64,000 nucleotides of DNA from the IMG/VR virus record IMGVR_UViG_3300042554_001552, positions 1-64,000 of that record. One strand, given 5' to 3'. The notes beneath the pieces are model-generated. The model was given only the letters and a program-made list of their open reading frames with translations, was not told the origin of the DNA and ran no database searches. A program made the translations under genes and the position numbers. Shown here in pieces: positions 16,384 to 24,120 of the stretch (positions are counted from its first letter, which is position 1; every line of letters begins with the position of its first letter). The DNA comes from a virus.

Positions 16384-18884
16384 TAGGCAAAAAATAATTC
16401 AAGGTTTACAGTTTTTTCCACATTCCATCCAATCGTATCAAGGATTGACTTGAGTGGATCTAAGAAACTCTTTTCAAATTGTAATTCATAGTCAATGTAT
16501 TTGTCAAGAGCAAGTTCCTTAGGAAATTCCTGAATGAATGAAATGACGTTTTCTTGAATAGTATTTGGTTTTTTTAAGAAAATGTATTTAACCTTCTCAC
16601 CATTATTGATTAATGAATACTTATTAGTGAGTTTTTTGTCTTTGACGTAGTAGTTAAACAAAAGTGCTCCACGAATATGAATTGGAGTTTTAGGTGCATA
16701 AATGCTGGAAGAAGAATGATACTTACGAACATCAGAAGCAGTACGTGGAAAAGCAATTTGTTCTGGTGGAAGACTTTTAAATTCTTCACGACACTTATCA
16801 ATAAACTCAATCACCTCTTCTTCAGTTCCATTCATCATCAGTTTGAGACCATCCTTAATCATCTTGCGACAAGGTGCTGGTGTAGAAGATTTGACTGCTT
16901 CAATTCCCATAATCTTGAGTTTGGGTTCTTCATAGCGAACACCTTCACTATCCCAGACATTGAGGATATAACGCTTCTTAGCAGTCCAGATTCCACGCTC
17001 GGCAATGTTCTCACGCTTCATCTGCATCTTCTGGTCATAGGCATTCACATAGTCTGCCAGTTCTTGGTAGCAACTTTCAATATACTTCTCAAGTTCCACC
17101 TTAGCGACCTTATCAAGGAACGAAACAACGCTTTGAGTAGTTTTCTCTCTTCCCTTGTATACACTTTCAACCAGAGGACCCATATCAAGATAAATGGAGT
17201 CAGTATCAGAAGCAATAACATAATCAACCTCTTTTGTCTTGAGAATTTTGTTTAGATAGGCATTCATCTTGTTCTCAATCCAACGGATAGAAACCTGACC
17301 AGACAAAGTGATTGCCTCAGCGTTTGCTAATTTGTAATAACGGAAATACTGATTGCCGATAGCACCATAAGCAGAGTTAAGTTGAATCTTCCTCGCCATT
17401 TGGATATTGTTACACCGAGCAATCTCTTTAACTAATTCCTTATTTTTAGTCTTTTCATATTCTTGCTTTGCTGCAAGCATTTTCTTTTTGTAGATAGTGC
17501 GGTCTTGATAGATTTTTTCCATCAGTTCTGGGAGGAACCCACGCACATCTTTGCGGAACATTGCTCCATTAGCACACACTGCCTTATCTTTATACAACTC
17601 AAAGGTAAGATCCTGATTTAGAATCTTATCAACAGTTACAGTTGGATGCCTCTCGTCCAGAAGGGTTTCTGGAGAGATGTTGTATTGCATAATCAGGTGA
17701 GGGTACAGAGAGTTCAAGTCAAAACTTACCACCCAATCATACATTCCAGGAATCGGTTCCTTAACATAAGCACCAGCATACTTAGAATCCTTATCAGAAC
17801 GTTCTTTTGGGGGAATTACAATGTTTCTCTTCTTGAGATAATTGTAAATGATACTGTCCCACATTCTTACTTGAAAAAACACATCGACAAAATTGACCTT
17901 TGCGTCAAGTGCCATTGTCACGGCAAGTTCAATAAGTTTCATCTTATCTTCCAGACGATCAACAAGTTTCACGTCAAGAATGTTATACTCTACAAATTTT
18001 TGCCAACCCTTGGTGTAGAAGTCTTTAAAAGTATCAAACTCAGAGTGGTCAAGTTTTTTCTGCCCCAATTCCACATTTGCAATATGGTCAAGACGATAAG
18101 ATTCTTGATTAGTATAAGTGAATTTTTTATACAAATCCAGATAGTCCAGTTGAGTGATTCCACCAACATCATAAGAAATATGCTTACGTCCAGAAATATA
18201 CACTTCATCCTCAGTGACAAGACCCCAAGGAGATAATCTCTTCATCAATTTTTCGCCAAGAACACGATCTAAACGACGGGCAAGATATGGAATATCATAC
18301 AGTTGGATATTCCATCCAGTTATCACCTCTGGAGTATTTTCTTCAATCATCCACCAGTTGATAAAATCATGCAATAAATCATACTCAGTAGAAAACTGCT
18401 TATAGACTACATCTTTGCCTGGATTGTTGAAAGGTCCAAGACCCCAGGTACGAATTCGTTTCGTAGCATAATCTTGAATTGTGATAAGAAGAACTTCCTC
18501 TGCAGCAGACTCTACATCAGGGAATCCATTCTCCGATGCAACCTCAATATCAAGAGTAGTGAGTTTAATTTTATTGATGTCAAACTTTAATTCTTCTTCA
18601 GGATACGTTTCAGAGATATACTGATAGATGTACTTATCGTTTCCATAAATTTTAAATCCCTCAACATTCTCATACTTTTTAATAAACTCTCGACATTCGC
18701 GGACAGTTCCAGGATGAATCTCATCCACGTAATCTCCCGTAAGAGTTTTATATTTTGTTTTTTTATTTGCAGGGATAAAAAGAGTCGGGTTAAACTTCTC
18801 ACGGGTAATGAAATGTTTTCCATTTTCATAACCACGGACCAAGAAGTGATCCCCGACCATCTGGACGTTAGTATAAAATCGCAT
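16383..18884 (-). CDS. 43: DNA polymerase, family B, T4 gp43-like
   Basis: Replicative polymerase with proofreading exonuclease (833 aa; T4 has 898). Exonuclease Exo I is KLTTLDIEVASENGF and Exo II lies around ITGWNIQLYDIPYL. Polymerase motif A is FDLNSLYPHLIMQ, motif B is IQLNSAYGAIGNQYF, and motif C is IASDTDSIYLD. The C-terminus ends in LELFFA, a probable clamp-binding tail as in T4. The gene is complete and unsplit. It is read from the promoter at 19465-19494 through the two Sm-like genes. Confidence 0.97.
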   Translation of the reverse strand: MRFYTNVQMVGDHFLVRGYENGKHFITREKFNPTLFIPANKKTKYKTLTGDYVDEIHPGTVRECREFIKKYENVEGFKIYGNDKYIYQYISETYPEEELKFDINKIKLTTLDIEVASENGFPDVESAAEEVLLITIQDYATKRIRTWGLGPFNNPGKDVVYKQFSTEYDLLHDFINWWMIEENTPEVITGWNIQLYDIPYLARRLDRVLGEKLMKRLSPWGLVTEDEVYISGRKHISYDVGGITQLDYLDLYKKFTYTNQESYRLDHIANVELGQKKLDHSEFDTFKDFYTKGWQKFVEYNILDVKLVDRLEDKMKLIELAVTMALDAKVNFVDVFFQVRMWDSIIYNYLKKRNIVIPPKERSDKDSKYAGAYVKEPIPGMYDWVVSFDLNSLYPHLIMQYNISPETLLDERHPTVTVDKILNQDLTFELYKDKAVCANGAMFRKDVRGFLPELMEKIYQDRTIYKKKMLAAKQEYEKTKNKELVKEIARCNNIQMARKIQLNSAYGAIGNQYFRYYKLANAEAITLSGQVSIRWIENKMNAYLNKILKTKEVDYVIASDTDSIYLDMGPLVESVYKGREKTTQSVVSFLDKVAKVELEKYIESCYQELADYVNAYDQKMQMKRENIAERGIWTAKKRYILNVWDSEGVRYEEPKLKIMGIEAVKSSTPAPCRKMIKDGLKLMMNGTEEEVIEFIDKCREEFKSLPPEQIAFPRTASDVRKYHSSSSIYAPKTPIHIRGALLFNYYVKDKKLTNKYSLINNGEKVKYIFLKKPNTIQENVISFIQEFPKELALDKYIDYELQFEKSFLDPLKSILDTIGWNVEKTVNLELFFA

Positions 18885-19144
18885 TATGCAGTTAGTTCAA
18901 GATACTTTTGAATAATTTCTTCTTTTGGTTCAACTACAGTAAGAATGTCACTGGAGCGAAGCATTAATTCATTTTGACCAGATACTTCTGGCCATGGAAC
19001 CAATTCACCATCAACGAACTCATATGGATTGATTATTTTGCAGTTAGGTTCCCCTGGTTCTGCCTCAACCTCAATGACTTCACAGATAACTACGTTATCA
19101 ACTTTCAGAAGAAGTCCCTTGATCTGTTTGTTGTTTAAAGGCAT
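18884..19144 (-). CDS. small beta protein, Sm-like type A (86 aa)
   Basis: Unknown function. It begins MPLNNKQIKGLLLKVDNVV and contains INPYEF, LVPWPEV and ILTVVEPKEE. The order NP...PW...TVVE is shared with the 114-aa neighbour and the 137-aa protein at 34083-34496, suggesting a common small-barrel fold. A ribosome site, GAGGAGAG, precedes the start. It overlaps its neighbour by 47 bases and gp43 by 1 base. RNA binding would be speculation. Confidence 0.72.
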   Translation of the reverse strand: MPLNNKQIKGLLLKVDNVVICEVIEVEAEPGEPNCKIINPYEFVDGELVPWPEVSGQNELMLRSSDILTVVEPKEEIIQKYLELTA

Positions 19145-19442
19145 TTACTCTCTCCTCATACATTTGCTTAACAGATTCCATTGGCTCGACAACTGTAACC
19201 ACCCAATCAGGTTTGATTGGAATAGCAGTATCAGAGGTTAAAAGAATCCATGGAGACATAGTGATTTCGACCATACTATCACTATCCTTCACTTCTTCAG
19301 TAAGAAGAAGTGACTTTTGACTGGTAATTTTAAAAGGATTGTTTAGAAGATATCCAACAATTTTATCTTCTTCAACAATCAACTCTTTTGCATCTGAAAT
19401 AACAGTTTCCCCAGATTTCAGAATAACTAATTTGATTGACAT
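19098..19442 (-). CDS. small beta protein, Sm-like type B (114 aa)
   Basis: First gene after the strong promoter at 19465-19494. It begins MSIKLVILKSGETVISDAK; the K-SGE-x-I opening followed by NNPFKI, SPWILLTSD and VVTVVEPMES resembles a small Sm-type barrel. It ends in a polar tail (KQQTDQGTSSES). It leads the gp43 operon, so an early role near DNA replication or RNA handling is plausible, but no function is known to me. Confidence 0.72.
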   Translation of the reverse strand: MSIKLVILKSGETVISDAKELIVEEDKIVGYLLNNPFKITSQKSLLLTEEVKDSDSMVEITMSPWILLTSDTAIPIKPDWVVTVVEPMESVKQMYEERVNAFKQQTDQGTSSES

Positions 19443-19464
19443 GCGTTCAGTACTTCTCCTTACT

Positions 19465-19494
19465 ATTATAGCAAATTAAAAAGGGAGGTGTCAA
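19465..19494 (-). promoter_or_regulatory. consensus sigma-70 promoter for the gp43 operon
   Basis: On the minus strand a perfect -35 TTGACA (19494-19489) and a perfect -10 TATAAT (19470-19465) are separated by 18 bases. The -35 lies inside the 3' arm of the upstream terminator hairpin. It would drive the two Sm-like genes and gp43 from host RNA polymerase early in infection. Confidence 0.88.
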
Positions 19495-19517
19495 CTGGTT
19501 TTTGCCAGTTACCTCCC
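19473..19517 (-). terminator. Rho-independent terminator, overlapped by a promoter
   Basis: On the minus strand GGGAGGT pairs with ACCTCCC, and an inner AACTGG pairs with CCAGTT around CAAAAA, with a 3-base bulge. TTTTTAATTT follows. It ends the small tagged gene at 19549-19719. Its 3' arm doubles as the -35 box of the next promoter. Confidence 0.85.
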
Positions 19518-19548
19518 GTGGCATAGCGCCGACGATATTCAAAGATAT

Positions 19549-19719
19549 TTAGTCACCATTACCTCCACCACCATCACCAGCACCACTTCCAGGATTAATA
19601 GGAACTGCTCTTCCAGCACCTACATTAGTCACTCTTCCTTTATGATAAACCTTATGTGCTTTTGCTGCTGGATATGAAATAGTCTTTATTTCATTAAGAA
19701 ATTGGTGGAAAGATTTCAT
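19549..19719 (-). CDS. small capsid-tagged protein (56 aa)
   Basis: A short gene starting MKSFHQFLNE, which matches the pattern of T4 internal-protein capsid-targeting tags (MKTYQEFIAE). A short basic middle (AAKAHKVYHKGRVTNV) and a Gly-rich acidic tail (GSGAGDGGGGNGD) follow. I infer a peptide delivered into the head and trimmed by gp21. CTAAATA lies 10 bases upstream and no ribosome site is visible, so the leader is very short or expression uses another promoter. It is followed by a terminator. Confidence 0.72.
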   Translation of the reverse strand: MKSFHQFLNEIKTISYPAAKAHKVYHKGRVTNVGAGRAVPINPGSGAGDGGGGNGD

Positions 19720-19728
19720 TTTTATTTT

Positions 19729-19735
19729 TATTTAG
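19729..19735 (-). promoter_or_regulatory. possible late promoter CTAAATA
   Basis: CTAAATA on the minus strand between the Hsp20 stop and the 56-aa tagged gene. It is only 10 bases from the ATG, which would give an almost leaderless message; weak to moderate support. Confidence 0.4.
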
Positions 19736-20166
19736 AGATAGTCCTTGCGAGCGTGATGGTCTGGCACTATTTTCCCAAGTACGATCCGTAGAAGTCCGTC
19801 TTCAAATGTGACTTCACGGACTTCTGTGTCGTCGGATAAAGTCCACGCTCTTTTAAAACTTCTGCTAGCCACTCCCTTGTGGATAAACGTCCTATCCGAT
19901 TCGGCATCTGCTTTTTGCCCTTCGACAAAAAGTTTTCCATACTCTGTGAAAACATTTACCTCTCCTTTCTTGAATCCTGCTAATGCGAGTTCCAGATGGG
20001 ATTCAACATTATTTATTTGTACTAGGTTATATGGGGGGTAGTTCGTTGTAGTTTCGTGAAGATTAAAAAGACGATCGAAGTATTCATCCATTCCAATGCT
20101 ATTGCGGGTAATTCGTTCCATCAAAGCAGGAAGATCCGCAGCAGTATATCTCGTAGAACTTGTCAT
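19732..20166 (-). CDS. small heat-shock protein, Hsp20/alpha-crystallin type
   Basis: A 144-aa chaperone. I start at MTSSTRYTAADL (ATG 20166-20164), which has AAAGGAG 8 bases upstream; a longer frame to 20217 lacks this signal. The alpha-crystallin core runs from NYPPYNLVQINN to LLRIVLGKIVPDH, and the C-terminal VLGKIV resembles the I/V-x-I/V anchor. Hsp20 is common in cyanophages, probably helping host or capsid proteins fold. It lies just after a terminator, in its own short unit with the tagged gene. Confidence 0.88.
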   Translation of the reverse strand: MTSSTRYTAADLPALMERITRNSIGMDEYFDRLFNLHETTTNYPPYNLVQINNVESHLELALAGFKKGEVNVFTEYGKLFVEGQKADAESDRTFIHKGVASRSFKRAWTLSDDTEVREVTFEDGLLRIVLGKIVPDHHARKDYL

Positions 20167-20226
20167 TATGGTAGCTCCTTTAAAAGCGAGTTTGTGTTTT
20201 GTGGACCCTTTCGGCATCCGTATATA

Positions 20227-20232
20227 ATTATA
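20227..20232 (-). promoter_or_regulatory. possible -10 box TATAAT before Hsp20
   Basis: TATAAT on the minus strand between the terminator at 20244-20267 and the Hsp20 start. No -35 match is seen at 16-18 bases, so the support is weak. Confidence 0.3.
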
Positions 20233-20243
20233 ATACTTCTTAC

Positions 20244-20267
20244 AAAAAACGGGGTGTTGAACCCCGT
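20244..20267 (-). terminator. Rho-independent terminator after the RegA unit
   Basis: ACGGGGT and ACCCCGT pair over 7 bp with loop TCAAC, followed by a T-run on the minus strand. It closes the gp45-to-RegA operon just after the 80-aa gene. Confidence 0.88.
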
Positions 20268-20274
20268 AATTCTT

Positions 20275-20517
20275 TTATTCGGTTTCCACTTCTTTAAGAT
20301 GAACTTTTAAAGCATCTTTCCATTGTTGTTCGGTATACCCACAAGCAATGAAAAATCTGCGAACCATTTCTAGGAATTGATTTTCATTTAGATATGGATC
20401 ATCACATCTAATCTCTACATCTTCATCGGGAAGAGCAAACTTAGCATTAGGATTGTTATGCCAGGCGGCACCTTCGTTTTGGTGACGAAAACGAAATTCA
20501 AAACTTCCCGAAGACAT
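20275..20517 (-). CDS. conserved-type protein (80 aa)
   Basis: Unknown function. I start at MSSGSFEFRFRHQNEG (ATG 20517-20515), which overlaps the RegA stop as TGATG. It has an acidic middle (LPDEDVEIRCDDPYL) and a helical C-terminal half (NQFLEMVRRFFIACGYTEQQ). It is the last gene of the clamp/RegA operon before the terminator. No catalytic motif is visible. Confidence 0.72.
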   Translation of the reverse strand: MSSGSFEFRFRHQNEGAAWHNNPNAKFALPDEDVEIRCDDPYLNENQFLEMVRRFFIACGYTEQQWKDALKVHLKEVETE

Positions 20518-20957
20518 CACTCAGCATCCTCAACTTTCTTCTTCTTGGATCCAATATTATACTTGGTTTCCAGAATCCAGTCTCCCTTATCCTTATAAGC
20601 AAGGACTTTAATTTGATTAAGTGGTGCAATATCTTGAATCTTGGTAGCATCAACAATATCAATCAGCCCCCAATCAGCGAGAAGTTGAGCGATACGATTG
20701 CGACGTTGCACATCATTCACGGTCAGGTTAGCATGTTTGCCATCCAGAGCAAACAGTTCCTTAAAGTGAACGAGATAATATCTACCTTGCTTGTGCAGAA
20801 TATGGCAAGACTGATAGATTTTCTTTTCCTTTCTTGAAGCAACTCCGATACGGGTCAAAGTCTCACGAACCTTAAGAAAATCATCAGGTTCATTAAGAAT
20901 CACTTCCACCATTTGGTCGGGCGTCCACTTCACTTCAGGTTCTTGAACGACACTCAT
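20517..20957 (-). CDS. regA: translational repressor RegA
   Basis: Binds the ribosome region of early phage messages and represses their translation. The hallmark stretch EPDDFLKVRETLTRIGVASR is followed by KKIYQSCHILHKQGRYYLV, HFKELFALDGK and IAQLLADWGLIDIV. The protein is 146 aa against 122 in T4; the extra residues are an N-terminal extension of about 15 residues and a Lys-rich tail. It sits after gp62 as in T4, overlapping it by 4 bases. Confidence 0.96.
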   Translation of the reverse strand: MSVVQEPEVKWTPDQMVEVILNEPDDFLKVRETLTRIGVASRKEKKIYQSCHILHKQGRYYLVHFKELFALDGKHANLTVNDVQRRNRIAQLLADWGLIDIVDATKIQDIAPLNQIKVLAYKDKGDWILETKYNIGSKKKKVEDAE

Positions 20958-21337
20958 TTTGTTCCTCCAGTTTCAAATTTCGATTTTATAAATGTTAGTT
21001 GTTCTTTAGTAAGAATCCTCAAAGCTTGTTTTGCCTTTTCATTACTAAAACCATAGTAACGTTTAACATAATCAAGGTCTTTGATTTTATCTTGTCGGAG
21101 CCAGGGAGAAAATCTCTTCTTTTTCCTCAGACTATTTATAAAAAAGTCATATTGAAGTTTCTTTGGGAGGAAATGATAGCGATTCATTTCATTCGCAAAC
21201 AGAACGCAATCAAGATGACCTGATAGACAACGATTGATAATATAAGGAGCATATTCCTTTTCAAGAGAGGGGTCTTCGTCAATCAGGTGTTGCTTCGTCT
21301 GATTAATAGAGTTTAACCAGTCCTTCAATTCAGTCAT
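20954..21337 (-). CDS. 62: clamp loader small subunit, gp62-like
   Basis: Partner of gp44 in loading the gp45 clamp. The 127-aa protein (T4: 187) has the motif-poor helical make-up of gp62. Recognisable are INRCLSGHLDCVLFANEMNR and YHFLPKKLQYDFFINSLRKK. The position directly before RegA supports the call. Unlike T4, it is separated from gp44 by three genes, and its start overlaps the methylase end by 8 bases. Confidence 0.85.
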   Translation of the reverse strand: MTELKDWLNSINQTKQHLIDEDPSLEKEYAPYIINRCLSGHLDCVLFANEMNRYHFLPKKLQYDFFINSLRKKKRFSPWLRQDKIKDLDYVKRYYGFSNEKAKQALRILTKEQLTFIKSKFETGGTK

Positions 21338-22232
21338 TAATTAAACCTTCTTTTTTTAATTTATCATATTTGTAGCAACCAGCAAAACTAAACTGAATTT
21401 TTGGACCTTCAGTATAATTAGATAACAAAAGTTCTTTACGTTGTTTTTGCTCACGCATATATTCACCAACAGAACGCATCGTATAAGTTAGATCAAACTC
21501 AGCAGCGTTCCAGTTTGTAAATCTATCTTTTACGAGTTGGTCAGAATTATAACTAATCAACTGATCCATATCGTTAGCATCACAATCAGCAGCAAACTTA
21601 TCGTGATCAAATCCTTTGTGCATTGATCCCTTACGCCCGTAGAGATTATCCTTAATGTCATAAGGAGGATCGAGATACATAAAAGCATCTTTATTTCCAT
21701 CCATCAGATAATCATACGAATAATTAGTTATACGCCAATGTTCAATCAGTTTAGAATACGCAGGCAGTTTTTCGATACCCCGCAAACTGAAGTTGGAAAT
21801 GGAGGCTTGTTGAGAAAATGATGAACTCTCCGTGAGACCACTGAAAGAGCACTTATTGACAATATAGAAAGCCACAGCACGATCAATGCTAGGCAAACTT
21901 TGGTCATTGATTTGCTCCTTTGCTTTAAGAAAAAGTTCCTTTGCTAGTTCTGGTGTATTGTTTCTCAGTTTAAGTTCTTCCAGTTTATTTTTAAGATCAT
22001 TTCCAAAAATCTGGAGTTGTTGCCAGAAATTTACAAGAGGTTCATACAAATCATTCACCCAAATATCTAGGTTGGGATATTTCTTAGTGATATAAATTGC
22101 AACACTTCCTCCGCCAAGAAATGGTTCTCGGAACTCAGCATAGTTGCGAAGATCTGGAAAGTAAGGTCCCATCTTTTCACAAGCACGGGACTTACCTCCA
22201 GGATACCTCAAGGGTGTTTTAAGAGACTTCAT
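21330..22232 (-). CDS. dam: DNA adenine methylase, Dam type (300 aa)
   Basis: An N6-adenine DNA methyltransferase. The SAM-binding motif is LRYPGGKSRACEKM near residue 7, with EPFLGGGSVAIYI after it. The catalytic motif IV is MYLDPPYDIKD (DPPY) near residue 190. Length and motif order match the D12/Dam class, whose usual target is GATC; the actual target is not readable. It lies between gp44 and gp62, splitting the clamp-loader genes. It may protect phage DNA or mark replicated DNA. Confidence 0.92.
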   Translation of the reverse strand: MKSLKTPLRYPGGKSRACEKMGPYFPDLRNYAEFREPFLGGGSVAIYITKKYPNLDIWVNDLYEPLVNFWQQLQIFGNDLKNKLEELKLRNNTPELAKELFLKAKEQINDQSLPSIDRAVAFYIVNKCSFSGLTESSSFSQQASISNFSLRGIEKLPAYSKLIEHWRITNYSYDYLMDGNKDAFMYLDPPYDIKDNLYGRKGSMHKGFDHDKFAADCDANDMDQLISYNSDQLVKDRFTNWNAAEFDLTYTMRSVGEYMREQKQRKELLLSNYTEGPKIQFSFAGCYKYDKLKKEGLIND

Positions 22233-22428
22233 AATCTTTAGGATGATACTTCAAATACTCTCTAAAAGTGAGTTTCATTTCTTTCTGCGTCATGCCACAA
22301 TGTTTTGCGGCAGCAGGAAGAGTCATTTTAGCACGAAAGAGACCTTCATTTGCCCCTCTCACATTTTCAGGGGTTGTTTTAACTGCAACTTCCTTAAGGG
22401 ATTTAATGTCAATTTTGAGCAGACCCAT
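22219..22428 (-). CDS. small HTH-like protein (69 aa)
   Basis: Unknown function. It begins MGLLKIDIKSLKEVAV, and the C-terminal half (LPAAAKHCGMTQKEMKLTF) looks like a helix-turn-helix that could bind DNA. It overlaps the upstream 84-aa gene by 20 bases and the methylase by 14 bases. A regulator of its neighbours is possible but unproven. Confidence 0.7.
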   Translation of the reverse strand: MGLLKIDIKSLKEVAVKTTPENVRGANEGLFRAKMTLPAAAKHCGMTQKEMKLTFREYLKYHPKDYEVS

Positions 22429-22663
22429 TTACACACCTCACAACAATTTCAGTATTTTTAGTTGCTTCTGCCATCTCACGATATCCAGTTCCAACATAGA
22501 TTTGACCACCAACAACAGCAACGGCGCAAGCACCCCAGAAGATGTAATACCACTTGGACTTGACCTGATGTTGCTTTTTCAGTTCATCGAGTTCTTCGTG
22601 AATATCTTGATGATGAAACCTTAATGGTTTTTGTATTAGTGCTTTGAGTTTCTTGTTTTTCAT
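22409..22663 (-). CDS. small single-span membrane protein (84 aa)
   Basis: Unknown function. A charged N-terminal helix (residues 1-35) is followed by one membrane span (YYIFWGACAVAVVGGQIYV, ~39-57) and a polar tail with NTEIVVRCVN. It is placed immediately after gp44 (4-base overlap), an odd location for a membrane protein. It could tether a replication factor to the membrane; this is inference only. Confidence 0.7.
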   Translation of the reverse strand: MKNKKLKALIQKPLRFHHQDIHEELDELKKQHQVKSKWYYIFWGACAVAVVGGQIYVGTGYREMAEATKNTEIVVRCVNGSAQN

Positions 22664-23604
22664 TTAAACTCACACTCCACCATTACTTCGGTCAAGCAGG
22701 CAAGCATGTTTATTTCTTGGTCTGCGACAAATGCTCCTTGATACTGATACTTAGCGAGCACAAGAACAGCAGCAGGAATAGAAGCAGGAACCAGACTTTC
22801 GTAAAGAGAATCGTAAATACGACGGAGAAGTACAGTAGTATCATTGTCCAGATTACTGACGACCCACTTACGAACTTCAGAAAAGTTCTTTTCTTTAAGG
22901 TTTTTAACAAGTTCATTTACAGCAATATCCGAAAAAGCAGCAAGAATTCCACTATCAATTTTTCCACCTACCGCATATCTTTGGCACTCGTTGAGGACTC
23001 GTCGCCAATCGGGGAAGTGCTTATTGATAAGTTCCGCAAGTACTCTTTGATCGAATTCGACGCCCTCCGCATCCAAGATATTTTGTAAACGCTTGAAGAA
23101 GGATCCTGCCAATGCGGTTTTTTCTTTTCCTTTGATGGAGAAGTCAATAACGGCACATCGGGAGTGGAGAGGTTCGATGATTTTATTTTTGTAGTTGCAG
23201 GTGAAGATGAATCGGCAGTTACCAGCAAACTCCTCAATAAACGCCCGTAGTAGGAGTTGTACGTCGTTTCCTGTGTTATCTGCTTCGTCAATGATGACGA
23301 CTTTGTGTTTAGCATCTGACGAAAGCGAAACGGTCGAAGCGAAGTTCTTCGCATTGTTTCGGACAGTATCGAGGAATCTACCTTCGTCGGATCCATTGAT
23401 GACATAAACATCTACTCCCAATTCATTGCAGAGTGCTTTTGCCACTGTGGTCTTACCAATACCAGGAGGACCAGCAAGAAGCATATTTGGAATTTCACCC
23501 TTATTTAGAAACTCCTGAAAGGTTTTCTTTGTAGTTTCAGGAAGAATACAATCTTCAATTGTTTTAGGGCGATATTTCTCTACCCAAATAAAATCACTGT
23601 TCAT
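22660..23604 (-). CDS. 44: clamp loader large subunit, gp44
   Basis: AAA+ ATPase (314 aa; T4: 319) that opens and loads the gp45 clamp. Walker A is LAGPPGIGKTTVAKAL, Walker B is KVVIIDEADNTG, sensor 1 is RFIFTCNYKNKI, and the arginine finger is in PLHSRCAVIDF. The N-terminal WVEKYRPKTIEDCILP is typical of clamp loaders. It works with gp62 (20954-21337). Confidence 0.96.
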   Translation of the reverse strand: MNSDFIWVEKYRPKTIEDCILPETTKKTFQEFLNKGEIPNMLLAGPPGIGKTTVAKALCNELGVDVYVINGSDEGRFLDTVRNNAKNFASTVSLSSDAKHKVVIIDEADNTGNDVQLLLRAFIEEFAGNCRFIFTCNYKNKIIEPLHSRCAVIDFSIKGKEKTALAGSFFKRLQNILDAEGVEFDQRVLAELINKHFPDWRRVLNECQRYAVGGKIDSGILAAFSDIAVNELVKNLKEKNFSEVRKWVVSNLDNDTTVLLRRIYDSLYESLVPASIPAAVLVLAKYQYQGAFVADQEINMLACLTEVMVECEFK

Positions 23605-23607
23605 AAT

Positions 23608-24120
23608 TTATACCCAATTAGGTTTTCGTTCAGGCATACGAAGATAATTAGATGCAACCCAAGGTTTGGATGCAATATACATCTTGTAAGCAGTAAAAGT
23701 GTCAATGCTTGTGTCAAGTTTATACTCATCTGGCATAGCACGGGCAAATGGAGTTACTTCTGTAATCTTTCCCTTAGGGAAAAGATAATAAGCACCTAGA
23801 AGGGTATTATAGCACGAATGGATTTTCCCATAACGTACAGAATACTCATCACACAAGTTCATTCCCCACTTAATTAACCAATAGGCATTATGGATACTAT
23901 CCATTGCCCATTTGGTACAGGGATGATTACGAAACGCTCCTTTTTCTGTCTTGTATGGAGTGTTATCAGACTTATATAAATTGCCATAATTGTGACCCCA
24001 TTTGCTAGAGGCGACAATAGAAAGCATTTGACAGCATTCCAGCGGCATTTTGACAATATGTTTATCGGGAAGGTAGATAGCACTCTCAGCAGGCCAAGGA
24101 GAAGTTACAAAGATGTTCAT
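23608..24120 (-). CDS. phage protein of the DKHIVKMPLE type (170 aa)
   Basis: A recurrent phage family with the signature MNIFVTSPWPAESA followed by LPDKHIVKMPLECCQML. Relatives are often labelled pyrimidine dimer glycosylase, but I see no resemblance to T4 endonuclease V, so I do not adopt that name. It has several conserved His/Trp positions (KWGHNYGNLY, NHPCTKWAMDS) that could be catalytic. I start at 24120 (TGATG coupling) rather than 24129. It lies between gp45 and gp44, so a role in DNA metabolism is likely by context. Confidence 0.72.
   Translation of the reverse strand: MNIFVTSPWPAESAIYLPDKHIVKMPLECCQMLSIVASSKWGHNYGNLYKSDNTPYKTEKGAFRNHPCTKWAMDSIHNAYWLIKWGMNLCDEYSVRYGKIHSCYNTLLGAYYLFPKGKITEVTPFARAMPDEYKLDTSIDTFTAYKMYIASKPWVASNYLRMPERKPNWV

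Noticed and set aside
17646-18236. A 196-residue open frame on the plus strand
   Set aside because: Lies wholly antisense to gp43 catalytic regions; no sensible protein character.
19546-19552. CTAAATA near the end of the 56-aa gene as a late promoter
   Set aside because: The nearest downstream start is over 100 bases away behind a terminator; probably chance.
23608-24120. T4 endonuclease V (denV)
   Set aside because: Often used as a label for this family, but neither the N-terminal Thr-Arg start nor other endonuclease V motifs are present.
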